This document shows positions 51,393 to 59,845 of a DNA stretch of 64,000 nucleotides, in pieces. This DNA is from Selenomonas sp963544755 (GTDB lineage: Bacteria; Bacillota; Negativicutes; Selenomonadales; Selenomonadaceae). The first letter of the stretch is position 1, and every line of letters begins with the position of its first letter. The position numbers and the translations under genes were made by a program. The stretch covers positions 23,122-87,121 of the forward strand of contig CAUUGH010000003.1 in assembly GCA_963544755.1 (NCBI GenBank), given 5' to 3'. Below the pieces are notes generated by a model. It was not told where the DNA came from. It saw only the letters and a program-made list of their open reading frames with translations, and did no database searches.

Positions 51393-53193
51393 GAAAATTT
51401 CTCTTGCAGATAATGAAATATTTTTACAACGCGTCTTTACTAAGCACATGACATCATCGATCTTGGCGATGTTCGGCGCGATGGCGGCGATGATCGCAAG
51501 CAGCATCTTGGCAGGCGTTTTTTTCGATGCGGTGGGTTTAGCGATCATGAGCATCATTATGCCCTTTTATTCACTTTTTGCAGCGATCGGCTCTTTAGTT
51601 GGTGTCGGCGGCTCGATTGTCTGTGCTTATGCCTTAGGGCGCGACGATCATAAGGCGGCAAGCGAGGCCTTTTGCCTGTCGGCGCTTTTGGGGCTTTTGC
51701 TATCGCTTTTGGCAGGGGGCAGCTGCTTGTTGTTTTTAGATGAGCTGTTGGTGCTTTTAGGCTGCACAAAAGATTTATACGAAGAAGCCCATCGAGCTTC
51801 CGGCATCTGCCTTTTAGGCGGTTTTGGCACGACACTTTTTTATCTGCCGTATAATTTTTTAAAACTCTTAGGTAAGCTGCGGCTCTTGCTGCTGATCTTT
51901 CTTGGCATGGCTCTGGCAAATGTCGCTCTTGCTGTGTTTTTTGTATGCGCACTTGGCTTTGGCATAGAAGGAATCTTTTGGGCGACATCTCTTGCAAGCA
52001 TCGCTGCATCTTTTTTGGGCATTGTTTATCTGCTTTTTGCAAAGGACGCATTTCGCCCGGCATTTTTACTAAATTTCGCACTTTTTTTAGAAATCGTAAA
52101 GCGTGGTACACCTTCAGCATTTAATAATATCCTAATTTTTTTAAGACTGCTGCTTCTCAATCGGCTTATCGTCGCCGTTGCAGGAAGCGGCGGTCTTGCT
52201 GCGCTTTCTGTTGTGACAGCGCTGGAAAATTTCACATTAGTCATCTTAGGCGGCTTAGCGCAGGCAGCCGCAGGTTTTGTCAGCGTCTTTACAAAAGAGC
52301 TAGACACCGTAAGCGTACGGCGCATCGAAAAGCAGGCGCACGCTTACGGTATCTCGCTCATGATCGTTTTGTGCGCGGCGCTCTTTCTTTTTCCGGGCGA
52401 GATCGCGCAATGGTTTGGCATGAAAAGCGCGGCAGATAAAGAGTGCGCGATAACGGCGCTCGTGATTTTTGCATGGAGCATAGTGCCTTCTCTTTGGTGC
52501 TATCTGCTATTTTTTTACTATCAGGCGGCAGGCTTTACGACACTTGCTAATGTGCTGATTTTTGGCAAGTCCTTCCTGTTTTTTCTCGTGCCGGCATGGT
52601 TTTTGGCAAAATATTACGGTCTTTTGGGCATCTGGTCAGCCTATACGATTGCAGCGCTTTTGCCGCTTGCACTTGTTTTTTTCATACAGCCCTTTTATGC
52701 GCGGCGCGGCTATGTGGGGATTTTTTTGCAGGATAGGCGCGCAGAATATGACGGTCGCTACATCTCTTTTTCGGTGCGTGCCGATGAACAAGAGATAGTA
52801 AAAAGCAGCGCGGCGATTGAAGAATTTTGCAGGCAAAACGGCGTTTTACACAAAGATAATCTGCTTGTTTGTTTAGCCGTTGAAGAAATGCTCACTAGTA
52901 TACGCGAGCACTCATTTGCTGCTGATGCTAATGCCATGATAGATGTGCGTATTCTGGTGCTGCAAGATTTAGATGCTATTGAAACAGTGCTTCGCATACG
53001 ACACGGCGGCAAGATGTTTAATCCTTTAGATTACTATGAACATCGAAAATCAAAAGATCCGCTGGCATTAGGCGATGCATTAGGGCTTTTCATGATCTTA
53101 AAAGCAGCGGCAGCGATACACTATAAAACGACGTTTGGCATCAATAATTTGACTGTACGCATGAAATGCAGACGAGAGACAGGGGGCGTTTAG
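51385..53193 (+). CDS. MATE-family exporter fused to an RsbW-like ATP-binding domain
   Basis: The 602-residue protein has a 12-span MATE exporter (residues about 1-445) and a soluble C-terminal domain (about 450-602) of the RsbW/SpoIIAB anti-sigma kinase type. The N-box reads VEEMLTSIREHS, with Ser505 where the magnesium-binding Asn is expected (compare VEELFVN in the SpoIIE-like protein two genes on), and the G1 box (IRHGGKMFNP) lacks its Asp. So the kinase part may bind partners without phosphorylating. It overlaps the maturase gene by 8 bases. It may export or give immunity while reporting to the STAS protein nearby. Confidence 0.87.
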   Translation: MNEKISLADNEIFLQRVFTKHMTSSILAMFGAMAAMIASSILAGVFFDAVGLAIMSIIMPFYSLFAAIGSLVGVGGSIVCAYALGRDDHKAASEAFCLSALLGLLLSLLAGGSCLLFLDELLVLLGCTKDLYEEAHRASGICLLGGFGTTLFYLPYNFLKLLGKLRLLLLIFLGMALANVALAVFFVCALGFGIEGIFWATSLASIAASFLGIVYLLFAKDAFRPAFLLNFALFLEIVKRGTPSAFNNILIFLRLLLLNRLIVAVAGSGGLAALSVVTALENFTLVILGGLAQAAAGFVSVFTKELDTVSVRRIEKQAHAYGISLMIVLCAALFLFPGEIAQWFGMKSAADKECAITALVIFAWSIVPSLWCYLLFFYYQAAGFTTLANVLIFGKSFLFFLVPAWFLAKYYGLLGIWSAYTIAALLPLALVFFIQPFYARRGYVGIFLQDRRAEYDGRYISFSVRADEQEIVKSSAAIEEFCRQNGVLHKDNLLVCLAVEEMLTSIREHSFAADANAMIDVRILVLQDLDAIETVLRIRHGGKMFNPLDYYEHRKSKDPLALGDALGLFMILKAAAAIHYKTTFGINNLTVRMKCRRETGGV

Positions 53194-53194
53194 C

Positions 53195-54178
53195 ATGAAA
53201 AAGCCTAAGATTTTGCTGCAAGACTTTGTAGCAGAAGATGCTGCCGGCATGGTAAGCTGTATTTTTGAAGAATACGGCAAAAGTTACTTTTTGCCGGCAT
53301 TTTATCAAAAAGACTATTTGTGTCGCCTGCAAGAAAGCGCTAAGACGCATTTTCTTGTGGCAAAGTGCATGGGCGAAGTAGTCGCCATGTTAGCGTTGCA
53401 CTACCGCGGCAAGAGCGCTTTTTTATCGACGGGCATCGTAAAAAAAGCGTATCGCGGTCTAGGAATCTTAGGAAAGCTTTTTCATTTAGCGATAGAAAAG
53501 GCAAAAGAAAAAGGGCTTTTTACCCTCTATTGTCGCAGTGTCGCCTATCATGACATCACGCAGCGACGCTTAGAAGAATTAGGCTTTACGCCAACTGCTT
53601 TTTTAATGGCAGAATTTTTAACGCAAGGGCAATATTCTTATAAAAAAGACAAAAATCTAAAACATCCGCATATTTTGCTTGTGCGCCATCTTCAAGGTCC
53701 AAAAACATCTGGGAAAATTTTCCTAGATGCAGCTTATAAAAACGTGGCAGCATCAATTTATCAAGAACTTGCTATTTCTGTAGAAATAGCAGAAGTCTCT
53801 TTGCCGCTTGCCGCAAAGACCCATCTTCATACAGAATATGACGACAGTCAGTACGTGACAAGCATTTTCATACACCGTGCCGGCGCAGATCTTTTAGAAT
53901 GTGTCAAAAAAAGTGCAGCAAGCCGCCAAAACGCACTGCAAACGGTAAATGTGTTCTTAAACATCAATAGCGTCGATGCCGTTGCCGCTTGTAAATCTTT
54001 GTGCGCCGAGGGATATTTTTTCACGGGATTTTTCCCACTTTACTACGAAGAAGAATACATGGTTTTTCATCATGCCATGTCGCTTTCTTGTGACTTTATG
54101 TCCTTTAGCCTTACGCCTAAAGCGGCAAAGCTTCTAAGCATCATAGAAACCTTACGCGGTAAGGGGGCATCGCTATGA
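53195..54178 (+). CDS. GNAT-family acyltransferase with degenerate second domain
   Basis: The 327-residue protein has an N-terminal GNAT domain (residues about 10-150) with the acyl-donor loop YRGLGILGKLFHLAIEKA and a second, weaker half (about 160-320). Similar GNAT genes are known beside RsbW/SpoIIE partner-switching genes, and it sits between two of those here. It begins 2 bases after the MATE-RsbW gene and its end overlaps the SpoIIE-like gene by 4. It may be a second peptide acylase or a signalling partner. The two GNAT proteins of the cluster are not close paralogues. Confidence 0.78.
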   Translation: MKKPKILLQDFVAEDAAGMVSCIFEEYGKSYFLPAFYQKDYLCRLQESAKTHFLVAKCMGEVVAMLALHYRGKSAFLSTGIVKKAYRGLGILGKLFHLAIEKAKEKGLFTLYCRSVAYHDITQRRLEELGFTPTAFLMAEFLTQGQYSYKKDKNLKHPHILLVRHLQGPKTSGKIFLDAAYKNVAASIYQELAISVEIAEVSLPLAAKTHLHTEYDDSQYVTSIFIHRAGADLLECVKKSAASRQNALQTVNVFLNINSVDAVAACKSLCAEGYFFTGFFPLYYEEEYMVFHHAMSLSCDFMSFSLTPKAAKLLSIIETLRGKGASL

Positions 54179-56805
54179 TTTGGGAGCGTTTGAAAAAGCT
54201 GCACATACGCGGCCGCATGATCTTAGTCGTCTTAGCAACTAGCCTATCGACGCTGTTTATCTTGAGCATCGCTGGCTTTTACGGTATGCTCGGCGCTCGG
54301 CTCGATGCCGTAGAAAGCGGTAAAGCGATCGGCCGTGAGGCGACGGCGAGCAGCTCTGCGGCGCTGCTTGAGCAAAAAAAGATCGAGCTGCAAAGCATCG
54401 TTGACGATAAAGCAAACGACATAGAAGGTAAACTTGAAGTCATTCGCCGCGACGTGCGTATACTTTCCAGTGAGATGAGCCGCATAGCGACAGAACCACA
54501 AAACTACAAGCCGCACACTGTTTTGCAGCCCGACGCGAAAAACGGCGGCAAGCTGACGACGCAGTTGCTTTTTGCAGCTGATGTTGACCGCAGCGCGCAA
54601 TCGCTTGCTGAAGAAATAGGCTATGGCGCAAATATCGCACCACTGTCAATGGATCTTATGAATATTAATAGCTTCATGGCGACAGCCTTTGCGGCATCTA
54701 AAAGCGGCTTTACCATCTTGACAGACACCTACTCCAACTTGCAGGGCGAACATTTCGACTCGCGCACGCGCCCGTGGTATATTCTTGCAAAAGAAAAAGG
54801 TGATCTTACTTTTTCTGATGTAGAAAAAGACGCGCTAAACGGCGAATTTTGCATTTTCTGCTCCATGCCTTATTATAAAAGCGGTGAATTTGCAGGTGTT
54901 GTAGCGATGGGGGCATATATAAGCGATCTGCGTGCGATAATCGACGCAGTTAGCAACTATCAAGGACAATTTGCCTTCGTCATTGATCAAAAAGGTCATG
55001 TGATCCTATCGACACTTGCGCCAAGCAGCGATAAGGCTCTTAACGAACTGGCGGTCAATGTAGATGATAATTTTGATCTTAGAAAAACTAAAGACGCGCC
55101 GCTAGCATTAGCGGCACGCCAGATCGCATCTGGTGAACACGGTCTTTTAGAAGTAGTTATTGAAGGAAAATCATACGACATCGCCTACGCGCCTGTTACG
55201 AGCATGGGTTGGACGTGTGCCGTCGGCATCCCTAAGCAAGAAGTCATTGCCCCTGCCGTAGAAAATAACGAAGCGATCTACCGCCTGACGCATCAAAACG
55301 TGCAACAGCTCGACGGCTACATGGTGCGTACGATACTTGCCGTAGCCTTCATAGTTATCCTCCTCTTTTTCATCCTCATCTATGTGGGGCGCAAGGCATC
55401 AGAGCATTTTGTAAGACCGATTCAGGCGTTAAATGACGGCGTTCGTGAAATTGCCGGCGGCAACTTGCAAAAAAAGCTAGACATCCACACGGGCGATGAG
55501 ATAGAAAGCCTTGCCATCTCCTTTAATGCCATGACCGACGAACTTATGCGCTCTATGAAAGAGCTTGCCGAAATCACAGCAAAAGAAGAACGCATAGCAA
55601 CAGAATTGGCAGTTGCCAGCCGCATCCAGGAAAATATGCTGCCGACCATATTTCCCCCTTTTCCCGAGCGCAAAGATTTCGACATCTACGCCACTATGGC
55701 GGCTGCTAAAGAGATCGGCGGCGACTTTTATGACTTTTACTTACTAGACGATGATCACGTCGTCTTTACAATCGCCGACGTATCAGGAAAAGGCATCCCC
55801 GCCGCTCTTTTTATGGTCGTAGCGAAAGTTATCTTAAAAAATGCCATGCAGTCGCTAAAGCATGGCGAAGATCTCGCCGCTGTCGTAGCGCGCGCTAATG
55901 AGCAGCTTTGTAAAGATAATGACACTTTGATGTTCGTCACCGCCTTTATCGCTGTACTTAATTTACAAGACGGCACGCTCTCTTATGTAAATGCCGGGCA
56001 TATGCCGCCCTTTCTGTATCAAAAAGCGCAAGGCGGCGTTAAATGTCTGGACGTGCAAAAAAACTTTGTACTAGGCGCGATGGAAGGCTTTAATTACGTT
56101 TCGCAGAAGATAAATATGAAAGCTGGCGATGTGATCTTTCTTTACACCGACGGCGTGACAGAAGCAGCTGATGAAAAAAATGCCTTTTATGGCGAAGAGC
56201 GGCTTAAAGCCTGCCTTATAAGTGAAAGCGCACGAGCAAGGCAGCTAAAGACACTTTTAAAAGCCGTAAACACTTCGCTGGCAAACTTTGTCAAGACCGC
56301 CGAACCGTCAGACGACATTACCATGCTGGCACTCGCCTACAAAGGAAGAGCCGTAAAAGAAAGGAGCAGCCACATGGCGACAACGTGTAGCAGTGTAAAT
56401 AAAATCTGCATGAAAGCGAGCGTAGAAAATATCGATCGCGTACAGCAATTTTTAGAAACCCTGCTCGCACCGCTTTCTTGCATCCCTAAGGCGCGTACGC
56501 AGCTTGCACTTGCCGTTGAAGAGCTCTTTGTCAATATCGCTTCGCACGCTTACGGAGAAAAAGAAGGCCTTGTGACACTTTGCGCCGCGACGACCGCTGC
56601 GCCGCCTGCTATCGAAATCACCTTCATGGATGAAGGCATACCATACGATCCGCTAAAAAGAAACGATCCGGATACGACGCTTGCACTAGAAGATCGAGAA
56701 ATAGGAAAACTCGGCATATTTCTTGCCAAAAAGAACGTCGATGAAATGCAATACGCCTATCAAGACGGAAAAAATATTTTAACGATCCGCAAAAGACTTG
56801 CTTGA
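54175..56805 (+). CDS. Membrane sensor / SpoIIE-type PP2C phosphatase / RsbW-like kinase fusion
   Basis: The 876-residue protein combines opposing activities. It has a span (residues about 17-40), a periplasmic dCache-like sensor (FDSRTRPWYILAKEKGDLTF, VIDQKGHVILST), a second span (about 382-402), HAMP, a SpoIIE/PP2C domain (IGGDFYDFYLLDDDHVVFTI, ADVSGKGIPAALFM, VNAGHMPPFLYQ, LYTDGVTEAADEKNAFYGEE, SDDITMLAL, metal Asp residues intact) and a C-terminal RsbW-like ATPase with a normal N-box (AVEELFVNIASHAYG, Asn787). In partner switching, PP2C removes phosphate from a STAS protein and RsbW adds it. The STAS gene is next. The sensed ligand is unknown. Confidence 0.9.
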   Translation: MIWERLKKLHIRGRMILVVLATSLSTLFILSIAGFYGMLGARLDAVESGKAIGREATASSSAALLEQKKIELQSIVDDKANDIEGKLEVIRRDVRILSSEMSRIATEPQNYKPHTVLQPDAKNGGKLTTQLLFAADVDRSAQSLAEEIGYGANIAPLSMDLMNINSFMATAFAASKSGFTILTDTYSNLQGEHFDSRTRPWYILAKEKGDLTFSDVEKDALNGEFCIFCSMPYYKSGEFAGVVAMGAYISDLRAIIDAVSNYQGQFAFVIDQKGHVILSTLAPSSDKALNELAVNVDDNFDLRKTKDAPLALAARQIASGEHGLLEVVIEGKSYDIAYAPVTSMGWTCAVGIPKQEVIAPAVENNEAIYRLTHQNVQQLDGYMVRTILAVAFIVILLFFILIYVGRKASEHFVRPIQALNDGVREIAGGNLQKKLDIHTGDEIESLAISFNAMTDELMRSMKELAEITAKEERIATELAVASRIQENMLPTIFPPFPERKDFDIYATMAAAKEIGGDFYDFYLLDDDHVVFTIADVSGKGIPAALFMVVAKVILKNAMQSLKHGEDLAAVVARANEQLCKDNDTLMFVTAFIAVLNLQDGTLSYVNAGHMPPFLYQKAQGGVKCLDVQKNFVLGAMEGFNYVSQKINMKAGDVIFLYTDGVTEAADEKNAFYGEERLKACLISESARARQLKTLLKAVNTSLANFVKTAEPSDDITMLALAYKGRAVKERSSHMATTCSSVNKICMKASVENIDRVQQFLETLLAPLSCIPKARTQLALAVEELFVNIASHAYGEKEGLVTLCAATTAAPPAIEITFMDEGIPYDPLKRNDPDTTLALEDREIGKLGIFLAKKNVDEMQYAYQDGKNILTIRKRLA

Positions 56806-56886
56806 ATACGATGCTTTCCGTTATAATTTCTAGTGAGGCGGTTTTGTTTTCGCCTTTGTTTTCATATTTTGAGAGGAGCAAGACGG

Positions 56887-57195
56887 ATGGACATTAAAGA
56901 GGAGCGACAAGGCGCAGCTTGGCGCGTTGCTATCTCAGGACGCTTAGACACTATGGCGGCAGCAGAGCTTGATAAGACGATACAGCAAGGCATAAAAGAT
57001 GCAAAAGAATTGATCTTTGATTTTGCCAATGTGCAATATATCGCTTCGGCAGGGCTTCGCGTACTCTTAGTGGCACAAAAGCAGATGAATAAGCAAGGCA
57101 GCATGAAACTCTTAAATGTAAATCGTGACGTAAAAGATGTACTTGAAATAACAGGCTTTATAAACTTTCTGACACTTGAAGAAAGCGATGCCTAG
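56887..57195 (+). CDS. STAS-domain anti-anti-sigma factor (RsbV/SpoIIAA-like)
   Basis: The 102-residue protein is a single STAS domain with the phosphorylation site YIASAGLRVLL, where Ser54 aligns with the phosphorylated Ser of RsbV. It would be the substrate of the phosphatase and kinase domains just upstream. The ATG at 56887 follows GAGAGGAGC. A gap of 81 bases separates it from the phosphatase gene; a TTATAAT (56820-56826) in it may be a separate promoter. No SigB/SigF-type sigma gene lies in the window, so the final target is unclear. Confidence 0.93.
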   Translation: MDIKEERQGAAWRVAISGRLDTMAAAELDKTIQQGIKDAKELIFDFANVQYIASAGLRVLLVAQKQMNKQGSMKLLNVNRDVKDVLEITGFINFLTLEESDA

Positions 57196-57356
57196 GTAAT
57201 CACTGATAAAATAGACCGTCAGATTGGCGCAGATTTTTTAGTCCTCTTGAGGAGGTAAACCGGCCGCATAGTGGCGCTCTCTTGAGGATTTGCCGACAAA
57301 AAGCGAGCAAAAAGATGCTCTAAGATGGCTGTGCTGAATTTATCACTGTTTACTCA
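57194..57356. repeat. Dispersed inverted repeat, copy H (163 bp, with internal insertion)
   Basis: AGGTAATCACTGATAAAATA at the left and AATTTATCACTGTTTACTC at the right match the family ends. The interior is longer than in other copies and holds TCCTCTTGAGGAGG (57242-57255), itself a palindrome, and another CTCTTGAGGA. It begins at the STAS stop codon. Confidence 0.7.
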
Positions 57357-57374
57357 AGACTTTGGAGAAATGCC

Positions 57375-58214
57375 TTGATAACTGCAAAAGAATACCTATC
57401 ACATCGCTATTTGTTAGCATCGAGATGGCCGCTTTTGCCCCTGCCTGATGAGCCTTTTAGCTTGCTTTGGGAAAAAATGTGCGGCGCTGAGGCACTAAAC
57501 TTTCTTTCAGAGCGTTTTTTGTTGCCCGTTAAAGAATTTGTCTGGGAAAAAACGGCTAAACTTTCGATCACCTTAGTCGAAAGTTTAGCCGGCAGACTGC
57601 CCTGCATCAGTACATATGCGTATCAAGATTTTAAAAACATGATAGACCTCTTGCTGGGAAAAACCAAAAGCCAAAAGCTACCGGCAGGCGTTCACGCTCT
57701 TACCATGCGCCCCAAAAAAGTGACGCTAAAAGAAAATCGCATCTTACTTTTGCATCATGCGCCATATAGTGACATTCCTGCCGCCTTCCTAGGTCTTAGC
57801 GATGCAGCATGGCTAAAAATATCAAACAAGCTGCGTATTCGCCATGAATGTACACACTACGAAACACTTCGCCTTTTTGGCGGCATGAAAAATCACGCGC
57901 TAGATGAGATCTTAGCTGATCTTTTAGGACAAATCGCCGCTTTTGGCAACTTCGACGCTGATCGCCAGCGGCTTTTTTTTGGCTTAAAAAAAGGGCAAAA
58001 TACTTGTAGCGGCAGACTTGCCTTTTATTGTCGCAACGTCGAAGAAAAAGAACGCGCTTTGATCTATGAAGCAGTCGATCAAGCGCTCGATCAAATCGCG
58101 CTAGAAGTTTGCGGCTTAGGGCAAAATATTAAAGACATTAAAAAGATCTTTACACGCATCGGCACCGTAAGTCTTTGGCAAAGACAGGCAAACGAAAAAA
58201 GGCAAAGCCCTTGA
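57375..58214 (+). CDS. Putative zinc metalloprotease (HExxH), family not recognised
   Basis: The 279-residue soluble protein has RHECTHYETLRLFGG, where His157-Glu158-x-x-His161 is a zinc-protease motif, followed by MKNHALDEILADLLG with Glu178 or Asp182 as a possible third ligand. The rest has no feature I know, no signal peptide and no span. The TTG start at 57375 follows TTTGGAGAAA. Because it follows the RiPP cluster across repeat H, a link (for example removal of residual leader) is possible but unproven. The stop overlaps the tRNA-Arg promoter. Confidence 0.65.
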   Translation: MITAKEYLSHRYLLASRWPLLPLPDEPFSLLWEKMCGAEALNFLSERFLLPVKEFVWEKTAKLSITLVESLAGRLPCISTYAYQDFKNMIDLLLGKTKSQKLPAGVHALTMRPKKVTLKENRILLLHHAPYSDIPAAFLGLSDAAWLKISNKLRIRHECTHYETLRLFGGMKNHALDEILADLLGQIAAFGNFDADRQRLFFGLKKGQNTCSGRLAFYCRNVEEKERALIYEAVDQALDQIALEVCGLGQNIKDIKKIFTRIGTVSLWQRQANEKRQSP

Positions 58215-58239
58215 TCAAAGATTTATTTTAGTATATTAT
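58211..58239 (+). promoter_or_regulatory. Promoter of tRNA-Arg
   Basis: TTGATC (58211-58216) and TATTAT (58234-58239) are spaced 17 bases, ending 23 bases before the tRNA. Confidence 0.6.
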
Positions 58240-58262
58240 AAAAAAGGGTAAGATGATAAAGC

Positions 58263-58337
58263 GCGTTCGTAGTCCAGTGGATAGGACGTCAGCCTCCGGA
58301 GCTGAAAGCGTGGGTTCGACTCCCGCCGAGCGCACCA
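58263..58337 (+). tRNA. tRNA-Arg (anticodon CCG)
   Basis: The 75-base tRNA has acceptor strands GCGTTCG and CGAGCGC, anticodon loop CTCCGGA with stem CAGC/GCTG, T-arm GGGTTCGACTCCC and an encoded CCA. Confidence 0.94.
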
Positions 58338-58353
58338 TGATGGATTGGCTAAA

Positions 58354-58376
58354 GGGCGCAAATTCGCGCCCTTTTT
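58354..58376 (+). terminator. Terminator after tRNA-Arg
   Basis: GGGCGC (58354-58359) pairs with GCGCCC (58366-58371), followed by TTTTT. It lies 30 bases before folE. Confidence 0.8.
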
Positions 58377-58405
58377 ATCGTAGAAGAAAAGAGGCAGGCG
58401 ATAAG

Positions 58406-58972
58406 ATGAACGAAAAGGCAAACGAAGCGATGTCTAGCTTCCTTGAAGCGATGGGACTAGATCTTAATGCGCGCGGCATGAAAAAGACACCAGAGCGCGT
58501 AACGGCGATGTTTGCGCTGCTTTTTTCAGGCTGCAAAGAAGATGCCTCCCTGGCTTTTGGCGAGCTGTTTGATACGAAGGCGAGCGGTCTGGTAGCTGTG
58601 CAGCACATTCCTTTTTATTCTCTTTGTGAGCATCATCTAGTGCCGTTTTTCGGCGAGGTGCATATCGCTTATCTGCCGCAAAACGGCAAAGTCGCCGGCT
58701 TTAGTAAATTCGTCCATGTCGTAAATATTTTATCTAGACGACCGCAAATACAAGAGCGTTTTACACGCGAGATCGCCGATGCCGTAATGACAGGGCTTTT
58801 AGCTAAAGGCGCGTTTGTCGTAGTAGAAGCGCAGCAGCTTTGCATGATGATGCGCGGCATTTTAGCACCTGATACGCGCACGCTGACATCAGAAGCAAGT
58901 GGGCAGCTAGCGGCAGATGCAGCGCTTCGTAAAGAAGCATGGCAACTTTTGCAGTGTGAAGTAAAGGGGTAA
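58406..58972 (+). CDS. folE: GTP cyclohydrolase I
   Basis: FolE converts GTP to dihydroneopterin triphosphate, the first step of folate synthesis. The 188-residue enzyme has the zinc and active-site motif FYSLCEHHLVPFFG, then GKVAGFSKFVHVVNILSRRP and the second zinc Cys in QLCMMMRG. I chose ATG at 58406, after GAGGCAGGCG, because earlier in-frame starts lie in the tRNA-Arg gene. folP begins 3 bases after the stop, so this is the head of a folE-folP-folB-folK operon. Confidence 0.95.
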   Translation: MNEKANEAMSSFLEAMGLDLNARGMKKTPERVTAMFALLFSGCKEDASLAFGELFDTKASGLVAVQHIPFYSLCEHHLVPFFGEVHIAYLPQNGKVAGFSKFVHVVNILSRRPQIQERFTREIADAVMTGLLAKGAFVVVEAQQLCMMMRGILAPDTRTLTSEASGQLAADAALRKEAWQLLQCEVKG

Positions 58973-58975
58973 GAT

Positions 58976-59845
58976 ATGAAAGCGAAGCGACACTATCATT
59001 TGCCATCGGGCAAAGAGCTAATCATCGGTGAGCGAACAATCGTCATGGGCATCTTAAACGTGACGGCGGATTCTTTTTCTGACGGCGGCAAATGGAACAG
59101 TCTAGACAAGGCGCTTTCGCACGCGCTTTCGATGGTTGAAGCCGGTGCGGCGATCATAGACATCGGTGCAGAGTCCTCGCGCCCCGGCTTCGTGCCGGTG
59201 TCGCCGGCAGAAGAAATCGCGCGGCTTTCACCCTTCATGGCATATCTTGCGCCGAAGATCCCCGTGCCGATTTCTATTGACACCTTCAAGGCAGAAACGG
59301 CGCGTGTCGCCGTGCAGCTTGGCGCGGACATCTTAAACGATATATGGGGCCTACAGTACGAAAAAGAAGAGCGCGGCGCGATGGCGCGTGTGGCGGCAGA
59401 AGTAAATGCTCCCGTCATCGTCATGCACAATCGTTTTCATGGCGAAGGGCAAAAAGACATCATTACCTCCATACAGGAATTTTTCCAAAAGAGCCGCGCC
59501 ATAGCAAGAGAAACCGGCATTCCAAAAGAGCAGCTAATCTTTGATCCGGGCATTGGTTTTGGCAAAACCGCAGCGGAAAATATCGAAGTATTACATCGTC
59601 TGCATGAACTTTGTACGCTTGACGGTGATCCTTATCCGCTGCTTTTAGGCGTAAGCCGCAAAAGCTTCATCGGTTACGCACTCAATCTGCCCCTGACCGA
59701 GCGCCTTGAAGCGACGGGGGCGGCTGTCGTTTTAGGCATCGCCTCCGGCGCGTCCATCGTGCGCGTACATGACGTAAAAGAAATCAAGCGTATGTGCCTT
59801 ATGGCAGACATCATTTTGGAGGGCAAAAAGCATGGATCGGATTGA
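58976..59845 (+). CDS. folP: Dihydropteroate synthase
   Basis: FolP joins p-aminobenzoate to the pterin pyrophosphate and is the sulfonamide target. The 289-residue barrel has MGILNVTADSFSDGGKW, IDIGAESSRPG, DPGIGFGKTAAENI and LLGVSRKSFIG. It overlaps folB by 14 bases. Nothing in the sequence suggests resistance changes that I can call by eye. Confidence 0.96.
   Translation: MKAKRHYHLPSGKELIIGERTIVMGILNVTADSFSDGGKWNSLDKALSHALSMVEAGAAIIDIGAESSRPGFVPVSPAEEIARLSPFMAYLAPKIPVPISIDTFKAETARVAVQLGADILNDIWGLQYEKEERGAMARVAAEVNAPVIVMHNRFHGEGQKDIITSIQEFFQKSRAIARETGIPKEQLIFDPGIGFGKTAAENIEVLHRLHELCTLDGDPYPLLLGVSRKSFIGYALNLPLTERLEATGAAVVLGIASGASIVRVHDVKEIKRMCLMADIILEGKKHGSD

Noticed and set aside
4767..57356. 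The repeats as a CRISPR array or insertion sequences
   Set aside because: The copies are single, far apart, palindromic and have no spacers, and no cas gene or transposase is present.
58253..58405. An upstream extension of folE
   Set aside because: It would be translated from the tRNA-Arg gene and its terminator. The ATG at 58406 gives the usual FolE N-terminus.
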